Below are positions 1 to 9,310 of a stretch of DNA of 64,000 bases, piece by piece (the first letter of the stretch is position 1; each line of letters starts with the position of its first letter). The notes beneath the pieces were generated by a model. The model searched no databases. It had not been told where the DNA came from and saw only the letters and a list, made by a program, of their open reading frames with translations. This DNA comes from Streptomyces durmitorensis (GTDB lineage: Bacteria; Actinomycetota; Actinomycetes; Streptomycetales; Streptomycetaceae): NCBI RefSeq assembly GCF_023498005.1, contig NZ_CP097289.1, positions 8,370,001 through 8,434,000 of the forward strand, written 5' to 3'. A program made the position numbers and the translations under genes.

Positions 1-2
1 AC

Positions 3-2273
3 GGGGTGCGCGCCTCGTACGCGACCGATGTGCGCGACGTGCGGGAGGGCGAGGGGCGGTTCACGGCGTACGCCGCCGTCCACCGGGTCCGTGAACGCGG
101 CGACACCCTCAACACCCCGCTCGTCACCGTCGAATGCTTCTCGCCCGCCGACGGCGTGATCGGCGTCCGGGCGACCCACCACGCCGGAAAGGCCGCGCAC
201 GGACCGGACTTCCGCCTGTACGAGACCGAGGGCGCGGGAATCCTCAAGCGTGAGGGCACCGTCATCGAGCTCGCCAGCGGCCCGCTCACCGTGCGCCTGG
301 ACACCAGCAAGCCCTGGGGCCTCCAATTCCTCGACGCCGACGACAAGCTGCTGACAGCGGTCGAGCGCAGAGGCACCGGCTTCGCCACCGCGCCCGACGG
401 AAGCCACCACATGATCGGCCAACTCGCCCTGGGAGTGGGCGAGTACATCTACGGCCTCGGCGAGCGCTTCACCCCGTACGTCAAGAACGGCCAGAACGTC
501 GACATCTGGCAGGCCGACGGCGGCACCAGCAGCGAGCAGGCCTACAAGAACATCCCCTTCCACCTCTCCTCGCGCGGCTACGGCGTCTTCGTCAACCACC
601 CCGGCAAGGTCTCCTACGAGATCGGCTCCGAATCCGTCGGCCAGGTCCAGTTCAGCGTCGAGGACCAGTCGATCGAGTACTACGTCATCGCGGGACCCAC
701 GCCCAAGGACGTCCTGCGCCGCTACACCGCGCTGACCGGCCGCCCCGCGCTGCCCCCCGCCTGGTCGTTCGGCCTGTGGCTGACGACCTCCTTCTGCACG
801 CCCTACGACGAGGAGACCGTCACCGCCTTCGTCGACGGCATGGCCGAGCGCGACATCCCGCTCGGCGTCTTCCACTTCGACTGCTTCTGGATGCGCGAGT
901 ACCAGTGGACCGACTTCCGCTGGGACCCCGAGGTCTTCCCCGACCCGGAGGGCATGCTGCGCAGGCTCCGCGAGCGCGGCCTGAAGGTCAGCGTGTGGAT
1001 CAACCCGTACATCGCGCAGAAGTCCGCACTCTTCGCCGGGGCCGCCGCCGAGGGGTATCTCGTCCGGCGGCCGAACGGCGACATCTGGCAGTGGGACCTC
1101 TGGCAGCCGGGCATGGCGCTCGTGGACTTCACGAACCCGGCCGCCCGCGAGTGGTACGCGGGCCTGCTGCGCAACCTGCTCGACCAGGGAGTCGACTGCT
1201 TCAAGACCGACTTCGGCGAACGCGTCCCCACCGACGTCCTGTGGCACGACGGCTCGGACCCCGAGCGCATGCACAACTACTACGCGCAGCTCTACAACAG
1301 CACGGTCTTCGAACTCCTGGAGAAGGAACGCGGCCCCGGACAGGCGGTCGTCTTCGCCCGGTCGGCGACGGCGGGCGGCCAGCAGTTCCCGGTGCACTGG
1401 GGCGGCGACTGCTTCGCCTCGCTCGGTGCCATGGCCGAGTCGCTGCGCGGCGGCCTCTCCCTGTCGCTCTCCGGCTTCGGCTTCTGGAGCCACGACATCG
1501 GCGGCTTCGAAGGCACCCCGGACCCCGCGGTCTTCAAACGCTGGCTCGCCTTCGGCCTGCTCTCCTCGCACAGCCGCCTGCACGGCAACGTCTCCTACCG
1601 GGTGCCGTGGGCGTTCGGCGACGAAGCGGTCGACGTGGCACGGAAGTTCACGCGGCTCAAGCACCGCCTCATGCCGTACCTGTACGGCGTGGCCGTCGAG
1701 GCCCACCGCACGGGCGTCCCCGTCATGCGCCCCATGTTCCTGGAGTTCCCCGACGACCCCGCCTGCCGCACCCTGGACCGGCAGTACATGCTCGGCCCCG
1801 ACCTCCTGGTCGCCCCCGTCCTCACCGCGGAGGGGGACGTCGAGTTCTACGTGCCCGAAGGCACCTGGACCCACCTGCTGACCGGGGAGAGCGTCACAGG
1901 CCCCGCATGGCGGCACGAGACCCACGGCTTCGACAGCCTGCCCCTGTACGTCCGGCCCGGCGCGCTGCTCCCGCTGGGCGCCGACGACCAGCGCGCCGAC
2001 GGCGACTGGCTCCAGGACCTCACCCTCCTGGTCGCCCCGGACACGGAGGACGGCACCGAGATCACCGTGCCCGACCTGGAGGGCAGGCCCGCGGCCGTCT
2101 TCCGAGCGGAACGGGACGGCGCTGGGGTCCGCGTCACGGCCGAGGGGAGCGCACGCGCCTTCACGGTGCGCACGGTGGCGGATTGGGCGGACCCGGGCGG
2201 CAACCCTTCGCCGGGCGGCGGCGACAAGGACATGCAAGCCGTCCACCACCGAAGGAATGATCCGGGAACATGA
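3..2273 (+). CDS. yicI: GH31 alpha-xylosidase (YicI type), 5' end cut by window edge
   Basis: This glycoside hydrolase family 31 enzyme should release alpha-linked xylose (or glucose) from the non-reducing end of oligosaccharides such as xyloglucan fragments; no signal peptide is seen, so a cytoplasmic site is likely. The conserved order of the YicI group is present: an N-terminal beta-sandwich, then a TIM barrel with CFKTDFGER (nucleophile Asp near residue 402 counting from the GTG at 6) and HWGGDC (acid/base Asp near 468), followed by LSGFGFWSHDIGGFE. About 30 residues normally found at the N-terminus of the family are missing and the frame is open to base 3, so the true start lies upstream of the window. 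The last 25 or so residues, Gly/Pro/His-rich, look like read-through of an intergenic region. The stop overlaps the next ATG (ATGA). Confidence 0.93.
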   Translation, partial: GVRASYATDVRDVREGEGRFTAYAAVHRVRERGDTLNTPLVTVECFSPADGVIGVRATHHAGKAAHGPDFRLYETEGAGILKREGTVIELASGPLTVRLDTSKPWGLQFLDADDKLLTAVERRGTGFATAPDGSHHMIGQLALGVGEYIYGLGERFTPYVKNGQNVDIWQADGGTSSEQAYKNIPFHLSSRGYGVFVNHPGKVSYEIGSESVGQVQFSVEDQSIEYYVIAGPTPKDVLRRYTALTGRPALPPAWSFGLWLTTSFCTPYDEETVTAFVDGMAERDIPLGVFHFDCFWMREYQWTDFRWDPEVFPDPEGMLRRLRERGLKVSVWINPYIAQKSALFAGAAAEGYLVRRPNGDIWQWDLWQPGMALVDFTNPAAREWYAGLLRNLLDQGVDCFKTDFGERVPTDVLWHDGSDPERMHNYYAQLYNSTVFELLEKERGPGQAVVFARSATAGGQQFPVHWGGDCFASLGAMAESLRGGLSLSLSGFGFWSHDIGGFEGTPDPAVFKRWLAFGLLSSHSRLHGNVSYRVPWAFGDEAVDVARKFTRLKHRLMPYLYGVAVEAHRTGVPVMRPMFLEFPDDPACRTLDRQYMLGPDLLVAPVLTAEGDVEFYVPEGTWTHLLTGESVTGPAWRHETHGFDSLPLYVRPGALLPLGADDQRADGDWLQDLTLLVAPDTEDGTEITVPDLEGRPAAVFRAERDGAGVRVTAEGSARAFTVRTVADWADPGGNPSPGGGDKDMQAVHHRRNDPGT

Positions 2274-3100
2274 CCCCACGAGCGACCAAGCGCGTCCGTC
2301 ACCGCCGAGGTCTCACCAAGCGCCGTGCCGTCGTCGGCGGCATCGCCGCGCTCGGCATGACCGGCGCCGCCCTCGTCACCAGCACCATGATGTCGAGCGC
2401 GGGAGCGGCGACCGCGTGGCCCGAGGCCAAGGGCCAGAAGCCGACGTCCAAGACCATCGAGGTCTCCGGCACCTACGACGGTGGCCTCAAGCGCCACTAC
2501 GGCACCGGCGACCTGGGCGGCGACGGCCAGGACGAGGGCCAGGACCCGCTCTTCAAGCTGAAGGACGGCGCGGTCCTGAAGAACGTCATCCTCGGCTCCC
2601 CGGCCGCGGACGGCGTGCACTGCTCGGGCAGCTGCACCCTCCAGAACGTGTGGTGGGAGGACGTCGGCGAGGACGCGGCCACGTTCAAGGGCACATCGGC
2701 GAACTCGACGTACACCGTCTACGGCGGTGGCGCGAAGAAGGCCGACGACAAGGTCTTCCAGTTCAACGGCGCGGGCAAGCTGGTCGTGACCAAGTTCCAG
2801 GTCTCCGACTTCGGCAAGCTGGTGCGGGCCTGCGGCAACTGCTCCAAGCAGTACCAGCGCAACATCATCGTGAACGACGTCGACATCACCGCCCCCGGCA
2901 AGTCGATCGTCGGCATCAACACCAACTACGGCGACACGGCCGCGCTGCGCAACATCCGCATCCACGGCGACGGCAACAAGAAGATCGCCACCTGCGACCG
3001 CTTCACCGGCAACAACACCGGTGCCGAGCCGCCCAAGACGGGCACGGGCCCCGACGGCAAGTACTGCAAGTTCACCGCTTCGGACATCAGCTACAAGTAG
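2270..3100 (+). CDS. Secreted pectate lyase, PL3 family
   Basis: The product is predicted to cleave polygalacturonate by beta-elimination outside the cell. A twin-arginine-like basic N-terminus and hydrophobic stretch ending near SSAGAATA (residues about 18-47) form the export signal. The mature part has the features of family PL3, a right-handed beta-helix: the CSGSCTLQNVWWEDVGEDAATFKG-type block around residues 122-145, the IVNDVDITAPG rung and a Cys-rich surface (CGNC, C-D-R-F near the end). The 276-residue length is usual for bacterial PL3. The ATG overlaps the upstream GH31 stop and there is only a distant purine-rich stretch, so translation may be coupled. A strong hairpin follows at once. 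The neighbouring GH43 and mutarotase genes fit a pectin/arabinan theme. Confidence 0.88.
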   Translation: MTPRATKRVRHRRGLTKRRAVVGGIAALGMTGAALVTSTMMSSAGAATAWPEAKGQKPTSKTIEVSGTYDGGLKRHYGTGDLGGDGQDEGQDPLFKLKDGAVLKNVILGSPAADGVHCSGSCTLQNVWWEDVGEDAATFKGTSANSTYTVYGGGAKKADDKVFQFNGAGKLVVTKFQVSDFGKLVRACGNCSKQYQRNIIVNDVDITAPGKSIVGINTNYGDTAALRNIRIHGDGNKKIATCDRFTGNNTGAEPPKTGTGPDGKYCKFTASDISYK

Positions 3101-3108
3101 CGGAAACG

Positions 3109-3146
3109 GCGATGCGGCACGGCCACCCTCGGCCGTGCCGCATCGC
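3109..3146. terminator. Bidirectional hairpin terminator between PL3 and GH43
   Basis: Two perfectly complementary 16-base arms (3109-3124 and 3131-3146) enclose a 6-base loop. The hairpin begins 8 bases after the pectate lyase stop and lies 22 bases beyond the end of the convergent GH43 gene, so it can serve both transcripts. Confidence 0.85.
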
Positions 3147-3168
3147 TGTGTCAGGTGCTGCCCGGTGC

Positions 3169-4203
3169 TCAGGTGCCGAGCAGCCGGTCGTACTCCGCCT
3201 GGGTCACCGGCAGGACCGTGCCGTGCCGGGCACCCGCCGGCAGGGCGGCGTCCTTCGTCTCGGTCCAGGTGCCCGAGGCGAGGTCCGTCGTCTCGAAGAG
3301 GACATAGCCGCGCCCGCCGAACTCGTCGATGAGCATGTACCACTTGTCCCCGGAGTTGGACTTGAACACCGCGGGCCCCTCGCCCCGGTCGATCACGCCC
3401 TTCCCGATGCAGTCGGCCACGAAGTCGTACGACGTGTCCGTCAGGCTCCTCGACCTCTCCGAGGTGATGAACTTCGAGCAGGGGGTGCCCGACGCAGGGT
3501 CCCGCTCGTCCTTGGTGTAGCGGTAGTAGTTCCCGCCGTCCTTGACCACCGTGGAGTCGATCACCGAATAGCCCGGGTCGTTCCAGACCTTGGCCTTGCT
3601 GAAGGTACGGAAGTCCTTCGTGGTCGCGTACAGCATCTTGTTGTACGTCGATCCGGTGTGGTCCGGATCGTCGGCGCCGTAGATCTTGGACGCCCAGAAG
3701 ACGACGTACGTCTTGAGCCTTTCGTCGTAATACGCCTCCGGGGCCCAGGTGTTGCCCGCCGTGTCCGGGGCGACCTTCACCAGGCGCTGGTCGGTCCAGT
3801 GGGTCAGGTCCGTGGACTCCCACACCATGATCGACTTGCTGCCGGTGCGCTGGACCTGGTCCCAGCTGCCACCGCTGCCGCCGTACATCCGCAGGTCGGT
3901 GGCGATCTGATAGAACTTGTCGCCCTTCGGCGAGCGGATGATGAACGGGTCGCGCAGCCCCTTGGTGCCGAGCTGCGAGGTCAGCACGGGCTTGCCGCCG
4001 TTCAACTCCCGGTAACGCGTGGGGTCGTTGCCGTCGCTGAGCGCCATGCGGATCTGCTCGCCGTCCGCGGTGCCCTCACCGGTGAAGTAGCTGAAGAGGT
4101 AGCCCGCGTACTTCTGCTTGGCATGGGTGGGTTCTGCGTGCGCGGGAGTTGCGAGCAGACCGACCATCAGGGCAAGGAGCGGGATCAGAATTCTGGTGCG
4201 CAC
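3169..4203 (-). CDS. Secreted GH43-like glycosidase (probable arabinan-active)
   Basis: The 344-residue protein has a Sec signal peptide ending near AHA (residue 23) and a single five-bladed beta-propeller domain of glycoside hydrolase family 43 type. Candidate catalytic acids are Asp85 in GLRDPF, Asp216 in SVIDSTVV and Glu275 in DRGEGPAVF, in the Asp-Asp-Glu order expected for GH43. Aromatic substrate-binding stretches (YLFSYFTGE, NTWAPEAYYD) support a secreted arabinofuranosidase or exo-arabinanase. Exact substrate cannot be decided, because GH43 also includes xylosidases and galactosidases. It is the last gene of the minus-strand sugar operon, starting only 3 bases after the mutarotase stop, so the two products are probably made together. 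Confidence 0.8.
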   Translation of the reverse strand: MRTRILIPLLALMVGLLATPAHAEPTHAKQKYAGYLFSYFTGEGTADGEQIRMALSDGNDPTRYRELNGGKPVLTSQLGTKGLRDPFIIRSPKGDKFYQIATDLRMYGGSGGSWDQVQRTGSKSIMVWESTDLTHWTDQRLVKVAPDTAGNTWAPEAYYDERLKTYVVFWASKIYGADDPDHTGSTYNKMLYATTKDFRTFSKAKVWNDPGYSVIDSTVVKDGGNYYRYTKDERDPASGTPCSKFITSERSRSLTDTSYDFVADCIGKGVIDRGEGPAVFKSNSGDKWYMLIDEFGGRGYVLFETTDLASGTWTETKDAALPAGARHGTVLPVTQAEYDRLLGT

Positions 4204-4206
4204 GGC

Positions 4207-5355
4207 TCAGCGCGCCGAGAAGCTGTGGACCGTGCTGGACCGGTAGGTCTGCCCGGGCCGCAGCACCGTCGAGGGGAACTTCGGCTGGTTGGGGGAGTCC
4301 GGGAAGTGCTGGGTCTCCAGGCACAGACCGTCGCCCTGCCGGTAGGTGCGCCCCGAAGGCCCGGTGAGGGTGCCGTCGAGGAAGTTCCCGGAGTAGAACT
4401 GCACGCCCGGCTCGGTCGTGGCGATCTTCATGGAGCGTCCCGACTCCGGGTCGCGCAGCGTCGCGAAGGGCTCGGGGCGCTGTGTGATGCCCTTGTCCAG
4501 GACCCAGTTGTGGTCGAAGCCCTTGGCGGTCACCAGTTGCGGGTGGGAGACACGGATGTCTTCGCCCACCGTCTTCGCCCGCCGGAAGTCGAAGGGCGTG
4601 CCCGCCACCTTCGCCAGCTCACCGGTCGGGATGAGACCGGCGTCCGTCGGAGTGAACCGGGCGGCGGCCAGGGCCAGTTCGTGGTCCAGGATGTCGCCGC
4701 TGCCCTCGCCCGCGAAGTTGTAGTACGTGTGGTTCGTCAGATTCACCACGGTCGCCTTGTCCGTGGTCGCCGCGTAGTCGATGCGCCAGTCGCCGCGCGC
4801 GGTGAGCGTGTACGTCACCTTCACGCGCAGCGTCCCGGGGTAGCCCATCTCGCCGTCGACGCTCACATACCGCAGGACGAGGCCCACGCCGGTGGAGTCG
4901 GCGAACGGCTCCACGTCCCACACCCGCGTGTTGAAGCCCTTGGCCCCGCCGTGCAGGCTGTTGTCGCCGTCGTTCACGGAGAGCTGGTGGGTCTTGCCGT
5001 CCAGGGTGAAGCGGCCCTTGGCGATGCGGTTGCCGTAGCGGCCGATCAGCGCGCCGAAGAAGGTGGTTCCGGCGACGTACGCCTCGATGGTGTCGTAGCC
5101 CAGGGAGACGTTGGTGTACCGGCCGTGCCGGTCCGGGAGTTCGAGGGACTGCACGATGCCGCCGTACGAGAGCACCTTCATGCGGGTGCCGCCGTTGGCG
5201 AGGGACCAGCGGTACACCTTGGTCCCGTCGGCCAGCTTCCCGAAGAGCTCCTTGGTGGGCGTGCGGCCCGCCGAGGCGTGCGAGGTGCCCGCGACGGCGG
5301 CGGTGAGGCCGGCGGCGGCGGCCGAGGCCAGGACGGTGCGTCTGCTCGTTTCCAT
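4207..5355 (-). CDS. galM: Exported aldose 1-epimerase (galactose mutarotase)
   Basis: It interconverts alpha and beta anomers of galactose or related aldoses. The start was placed at the ATG at 5355 because the protein then opens with a Tat signal (METSRRTVLASAAAAG) ending near TSHASA. An ATG farther upstream lies inside the permease gene and adds an unconvincing extension. The GalM fold is evident: GGIVQSLELPDRHG, GRYGNRIAKGRF, the catalytic His in LTNHTYYNF and the catalytic Glu in TEPGVQFYSGN. At 382 residues it is slightly longer than cytoplasmic GalM owing to the signal peptide. Export of a mutarotase suggests it acts on sugars released by the neighbouring secreted hydrolases before uptake by the adjacent ABC importer. 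Confidence 0.9.
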   Translation of the reverse strand: METSRRTVLASAAAAGLTAAVAGTSHASAGRTPTKELFGKLADGTKVYRWSLANGGTRMKVLSYGGIVQSLELPDRHGRYTNVSLGYDTIEAYVAGTTFFGALIGRYGNRIAKGRFTLDGKTHQLSVNDGDNSLHGGAKGFNTRVWDVEPFADSTGVGLVLRYVSVDGEMGYPGTLRVKVTYTLTARGDWRIDYAATTDKATVVNLTNHTYYNFAGEGSGDILDHELALAAARFTPTDAGLIPTGELAKVAGTPFDFRRAKTVGEDIRVSHPQLVTAKGFDHNWVLDKGITQRPEPFATLRDPESGRSMKIATTEPGVQFYSGNFLDGTLTGPSGRTYRQGDGLCLETQHFPDSPNQPKFPSTVLRPGQTYRSSTVHSFSAR

Positions 5356-5389
5356 GTGCGACTCCAGACAGCGAAGTTGGGGGTGAGGA

Positions 5390-6619
5390 CTAGCGGCCGA
5401 CTTTCCGCTTGTTCCAGACGTCGAAGCCGACCGCGGCAAGCAGCACCAGGCCCTTGATGACCTGCTGGTAGTCGGTGCCGATGTTGACCAGGGACATGCC
5501 GTTGTTGAGGACGCCGAGCACCAGGCCGCCGATCACGGCGCCCATCACCGTGCCGACGCCGCCGCTCATCGACGCGCCGCCGATGAACGCGGCCGCGATC
5601 GCCTCCAGTTCGAAGTTCAGTCCCGCCTGCGGGGTGCCCGCGTTCAGGCGCGCCGCGTACACACAGCCCGCGAGCGCGGCGAGCACGCCCATGTTGACGA
5701 AGATCAGGAAGGTGACGCGCTTGTCCTTGACGCCGGACAGCTTCGCCGCGGCCTTGTTGCCGCCGAGCGCGTACACGTGGCGGCCGACGACCGCGTTGCG
5801 CATCACATAGCCGAGGGTGATCAGCAGGCCGCACATGATGAGCAGTACGACGGGAACGCCGTGGAAGCTGGCGAGGGTCAGCGTGAAGGCGACGACGGCG
5901 GCGGTGATCGCGACCAGCTTGGCCACCCACAGGCTCGTCGGCGTCACGTCGAGGTCGTAGGCCAACTGCTGCTTGCGGCTGCGCCACTCACGGAAGAGCA
6001 GGAACGCGACCGTCACCGTGCCGAGCAGCAGCGTCGGGTTGTGGTATTGCGTGTACGGGCCCATCTCGGGGATGAACCCCTTGGCGATGTTCTGGAAGCC
6101 CTCGGGGAACGGAGACAGCGACTGGCCCTCGAGGACGATCTGCGTGAGACCGCGGAAGAGCAGCATGCCGGCCAGGGTCACGATGAACGACGGGATGCCG
6201 ACGTACGCGATGAAGAAGCCCTGCCACGCACCGGCGACCGCGCCGATGAGGAGCGACAGGACGAGCGCGAGTACCCAGGGCATGTCGTGCTTGACCATCA
6301 TCACCGCCGACATGGCGCCCACGAAGGCGACAAGGGAGCCGACGGACAGGTCGATGTGCCCGGCGATGATGACGATCATCATGCCGATGGCCAGGATGAG
6401 GATGTAGCCGTTCTGCTGGATCAGGTTGGAGACGTTGTTCGGCAGGAGCAGTGTGCCGTCGGTCCAGATCTGGAACAGGATGACGATGAAGGCCAGGGCG
6501 ACGAGCATGCCGTACTGGCGCATGTTGGAGCGCACGCTCCGCAGCAGCAGTGCCCCGGCCGATTCCTTGGCGGGCGGCGTGGACGAGGTGTCACGTGGCG
6601 GCGTGGTCGTGGTGGTCAT
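5390..6619 (-). CDS. mmsB: CUT2 sugar ABC transporter permease (MmsB/GguB type)
   Basis: This is the membrane channel of a ChvE-MmsAB-type monosaccharide importer. It has about 10-12 hydrophobic segments over 409 residues and the family signatures GHIDLSVGSLVAF in the first half and GGASMSGGVGTVMGAVIGG near the C-terminus, typical of the ribose/xylose/galactose permease family. The long cytoplasmic insertion with LLFREWRSRKQQLAYD is characteristic of MmsB/GguB rather than RbsC. It lies directly after the ATPase gene (10-base gap) and before the exported mutarotase. Known relatives import arabinose, galactose, xylose and other monosaccharides, which fits the arabinan and galactan enzymes around it. 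Confidence 0.93.
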   Translation of the reverse strand: MTTTTTPPRDTSSTPPAKESAGALLLRSVRSNMRQYGMLVALAFIVILFQIWTDGTLLLPNNVSNLIQQNGYILILAIGMMIVIIAGHIDLSVGSLVAFVGAMSAVMMVKHDMPWVLALVLSLLIGAVAGAWQGFFIAYVGIPSFIVTLAGMLLFRGLTQIVLEGQSLSPFPEGFQNIAKGFIPEMGPYTQYHNPTLLLGTVTVAFLLFREWRSRKQQLAYDLDVTPTSLWVAKLVAITAAVVAFTLTLASFHGVPVVLLIMCGLLITLGYVMRNAVVGRHVYALGGNKAAAKLSGVKDKRVTFLIFVNMGVLAALAGCVYAARLNAGTPQAGLNFELEAIAAAFIGGASMSGGVGTVMGAVIGGLVLGVLNNGMSLVNIGTDYQQVIKGLVLLAAVGFDVWNKRKVGR

Positions 6620-6629
6620 GGCGGATGCC

Positions 6630-8189
6630 TCAGCTTCTGTTCTTGGTCATGTGGCGCATCAGGAGTTCCTGGGTGGCGTCCGCGCGGTCGACCTCACCGG
6701 TCAGCCGGCCCTCGGCCATCGTGTAGATCCGGTCGCACATCCCGAGCAGCTCGGGCAGTTCGGAGGAGATGAAGAGCACCGCCTTGCCCGAGGCCGCCAG
6801 CTTGTCGATGACGGTGTAGATCTCGTACTTGGCGCCGATGTCGATGCCACGCGTCGGCTCGTCGAGGATGAGGACCTCGGGGTCGGCGTGGATCCACTTG
6901 CTCAGGACGACCTTCTGCTGATTGCCGCCGGAGAGCCGCCCCACCTGCTCGAAGACGGTGGGGGTCTTGATGTTCATCGACTTGCGGTAGCGCTCGGCGA
7001 CGGAGCGTTCGTGGTGCTCGTCGACGAAGCCGTCCCCCCGCCGCATGCCCGGCAGCGAGGGCAGGGAGATGTTGCGGTTGATGTTGTCGATGAGGTTGAG
7101 GCCGTACTGCTTGCGGTCCTCGGTCACGTACGCGATCCCGGCGTCGACCGCGGCGGGCACGTTCTTCGTCACGACGTCGCGCCCGCCGACGGCCACCGTT
7201 CCGGCCACGTACGAGCCGTAGGAACGCCCGAAGACGGACATCGCCAGCTCCGTGCGGCCCGCGCCCATCAGGCCCGCGATGCCGACGATCTCACCGCGCC
7301 GCACGGTCAGCGACACGTCGTCGACGACCTTGCGCTGGTGGTCGATCGGATGCCGCACCGTCCAGCCCGCCACGGACAGCGCGAGAGATCCCGCGTCGTC
7401 GCCTTCGTAGGGCGTGCGGTCGGGGAAGCGGTGGTCGAGGTCGCGTCCGACCATGCCGCGGATGATGCGGTCCTCCGACAACTGCGGGTCGGCCGAAGGA
7501 GTCTCACGGACCGTCAGCGTCTCGATGGTCTGCCCGTCGCGCAGGATCGTCACCGAGTCGGCGATGGCCCGGATCTCGTTCAGCTTGTGCGAGATGATGA
7601 TGCAGGCGATGCCCTGATCGCGCAGCTCCAGGATGAGGTCGAGCAGCTTGGCGCTGTCATCGTCGTTGAGCGCGGCCGTCGGCTCGTCCAGGATAAGCAG
7701 CTTCACCTCCTTCGACAGGGCCTTGGCGATCTCCACCAGTTGCTGCTTGCCCACGCCGATGTCGGCCACCGGAGTCTGCGGCTTCTCGCTCAGACCGACC
7801 CGCTTGAGCAGCGCACTCGCCCTGCGCAGCGTGTCGTTCCAGTCGATGAAGCCCCGGGTGCTCTGTTCGTTGCCCAGGAAGATGTTCTCGGCGATGGACA
7901 GATACGGGACGAGTGCCAGCTCCTGATGGATGATCACGATGCCGTGCTTCTCGCTGGCGCGGATGTCCTTGAAGGCCATCTGACGGCCCTCGAAGTGGAT
8001 CTCGCCGTCGTAACTGCCGTGCTCGTGGACGCCGCTGAGCACCTTCATCAGCGTCGACTTGCCCGCGCCGTTCTCGCCGCAGATCGCGTGGATCTCCCCG
8101 GCGCCCACGGTCAGATTCACGTCGGAGAGCGCCTTGACGCCGGGGAACGTCTTGGTGATGCCGCGCATCTCCAGTACGGGCCCGCTCAC
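6630..8189 (-). CDS. mmsA: CUT2 sugar ABC transporter ATP-binding protein (MmsA/GguA type)
   Basis: A duplicated ATPase that powers the adjacent permease. The N-terminal half has Walker [10 protein letters not shown] (residues 38-46) and Walker [12 protein letters not shown]. The second half has the degenerate Walker [10 protein letters not shown] usual for this family, LSGGNQQKV as signature, and [12 protein letters not shown]. The 519-residue length matches MmsA/XylG/AraG proteins. The start overlaps the stop of the substrate-binding protein (4 bases), so the three transporter genes are translationally linked. Because it carries its own ATPase, this system does not need the shared MsiK-type ATPase required by the CUT1 importers elsewhere in the window. 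Confidence 0.95.
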   Translation of the reverse strand: MSGPVLEMRGITKTFPGVKALSDVNLTVGAGEIHAICGENGAGKSTLMKVLSGVHEHGSYDGEIHFEGRQMAFKDIRASEKHGIVIIHQELALVPYLSIAENIFLGNEQSTRGFIDWNDTLRRASALLKRVGLSEKPQTPVADIGVGKQQLVEIAKALSKEVKLLILDEPTAALNDDDSAKLLDLILELRDQGIACIIISHKLNEIRAIADSVTILRDGQTIETLTVRETPSADPQLSEDRIIRGMVGRDLDHRFPDRTPYEGDDAGSLALSVAGWTVRHPIDHQRKVVDDVSLTVRRGEIVGIAGLMGAGRTELAMSVFGRSYGSYVAGTVAVGGRDVVTKNVPAAVDAGIAYVTEDRKQYGLNLIDNINRNISLPSLPGMRRGDGFVDEHHERSVAERYRKSMNIKTPTVFEQVGRLSGGNQQKVVLSKWIHADPEVLILDEPTRGIDIGAKYEIYTVIDKLAASGKAVLFISSELPELLGMCDRIYTMAEGRLTGEVDRADATQELLMRHMTKNRS

Positions 8190-9307
8190 TGGAGCTGCCC
8201 AGCCTTGAAGTAACCCTCGTCGACCAGGAGTTGGGTGTTGGACTTGTCGATGCTGACCGGGTCGAGGAGGAAGGACGGCACGGTCTTCTTGCCGTTGTTG
8301 TAGTCCTTGGTGTTGTTGACCTTCGGCTTCTTGTCGTTCAGGACCGCGTCGCCCATGGACACCGTCTGCGCGGCCAGCTTGCGGGTGTCCTTGAACACCG
8401 TCTGCGTCTGCTCGCCGCGGATGATGGACTTCACCGACGCGAGCTCGGCGTCCTGCCCGGTGATCACCGGCAGCGGCTGGCTCTTGGAGCCGTACCCCGC
8501 GCTCTTCAGGGCGGAGATGATGCCGATCGAGATCCCGTCGTAGGGCGAGAGGACCGCGTCGACCTTCTGGGAGCCGTAGTTCTTGCTGATCAGGTCGTCC
8601 ATGCGCTTCTGCGCGGTGCCGCCGTCCCAGCGCAGCGTGGTGGCCTGGTTCATCCTCGTCTGCTTGCTGCGCACGGTGAGCTGGCCGCTCTTGAAGTACG
8701 GCTCAAGCACCTTCATGGCGCCGTTCCAGAAGTACTTGGTGTTGTTGTCGTCCGGCGAGCCCGCGAACAGCTCGATGTTGTGCGCGTCGCCGCCCTTCTC
8801 CGGCTCGCCCAGCTTCAGCTTCTTCACGATGTACTGGGCTTCGAGTCGGCCGACGCGCTCGTTGTCGAACGACGCGTAGTAGTCGACGTACGGCGTGCCG
8901 AGGATGAGGCGGTCGTACGAGATCACGGGGATGCCCGCGTCGTGCGCGCGCTGCAGGACCTCGGTGAGCGCGGAGCCGTCGATGGCGGCGACCACCAGGA
9001 GACTGCGCCCCTTGGTGATCATGTTCTCCAGCTGGGCGATCTGGTTCTCGACCTTGTCGTCGCCGTACTGCAGATCGGTCTTGTACCCGGCCTTCTGGAA
9101 CTGCTTGGCCATGTTGTTGCCGTCGGCTATCCACCGCTCGGAGGCCTTGGTGGGCATCGCGAGACCGATGGTGCTGCCCTTGCCCTCCTCCGGCTGGTAG
9201 CGGCTGCCGCCCTTGGCCTCCTGGCCGCAGGCGGTCAGGGAGCCGAGCAGGACAGCGGTGGCCACGGCGGCCGTGAGCCGTACTTTTCTCGATGTGCGGG
9301 TGGTCAT
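8186..9307 (-). CDS. chvE: ChvE-like sugar-binding lipoprotein of the CUT2 importer
   Basis: The extracytoplasmic sugar receptor of the importer. A lipoprotein signal ends with the lipobox LTAC, so Cys27 should be lipidated and anchored in the membrane. The body is a periplasmic-binding-protein type I fold: [17 protein letters not shown] near the start, [38 protein letters not shown] and the C-terminal VITGQDAEL region. The YDRLI...VDYY block is typical of ChvE/multiple-monosaccharide receptors. The start lies 3 bases after the stop of the U32-like gene. Likely ligands are aldopentoses or galactose, by analogy with family members; the sequence alone does not fix the ligand. Confidence 0.92.
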   Translation of the reverse strand: MTTRTSRKVRLTAAVATAVLLGSLTACGQEAKGGSRYQPEEGKGSTIGLAMPTKASERWIADGNNMAKQFQKAGYKTDLQYGDDKVENQIAQLENMITKGRSLLVVAAIDGSALTEVLQRAHDAGIPVISYDRLILGTPYVDYYASFDNERVGRLEAQYIVKKLKLGEPEKGGDAHNIELFAGSPDDNNTKYFWNGAMKVLEPYFKSGQLTVRSKQTRMNQATTLRWDGGTAQKRMDDLISKNYGSQKVDAVLSPYDGISIGIISALKSAGYGSKSQPLPVITGQDAELASVKSIIRGEQTQTVFKDTRKLAAQTVSMGDAVLNDKKPKVNNTKDYNNGKKTVPSFLLDPVSIDKSNTQLLVDEGYFKAGQLQ

Positions 9308-9310
9308 GGG

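Noticed and set aside
5356..5439. An upstream start for the mutarotase at 5439
   Set aside because: It lies inside the permease gene and would hide the Tat signal; the ATG at 5355 gives a normal exported protein.
2257..5457. A 1066-codon plus-strand frame across PL3, GH43 and the mutarotase
   Set aside because: It crosses three well-supported genes in other frames and has Arg/Gly/His-rich shadow composition with no domain; it is a by-product of high GC.
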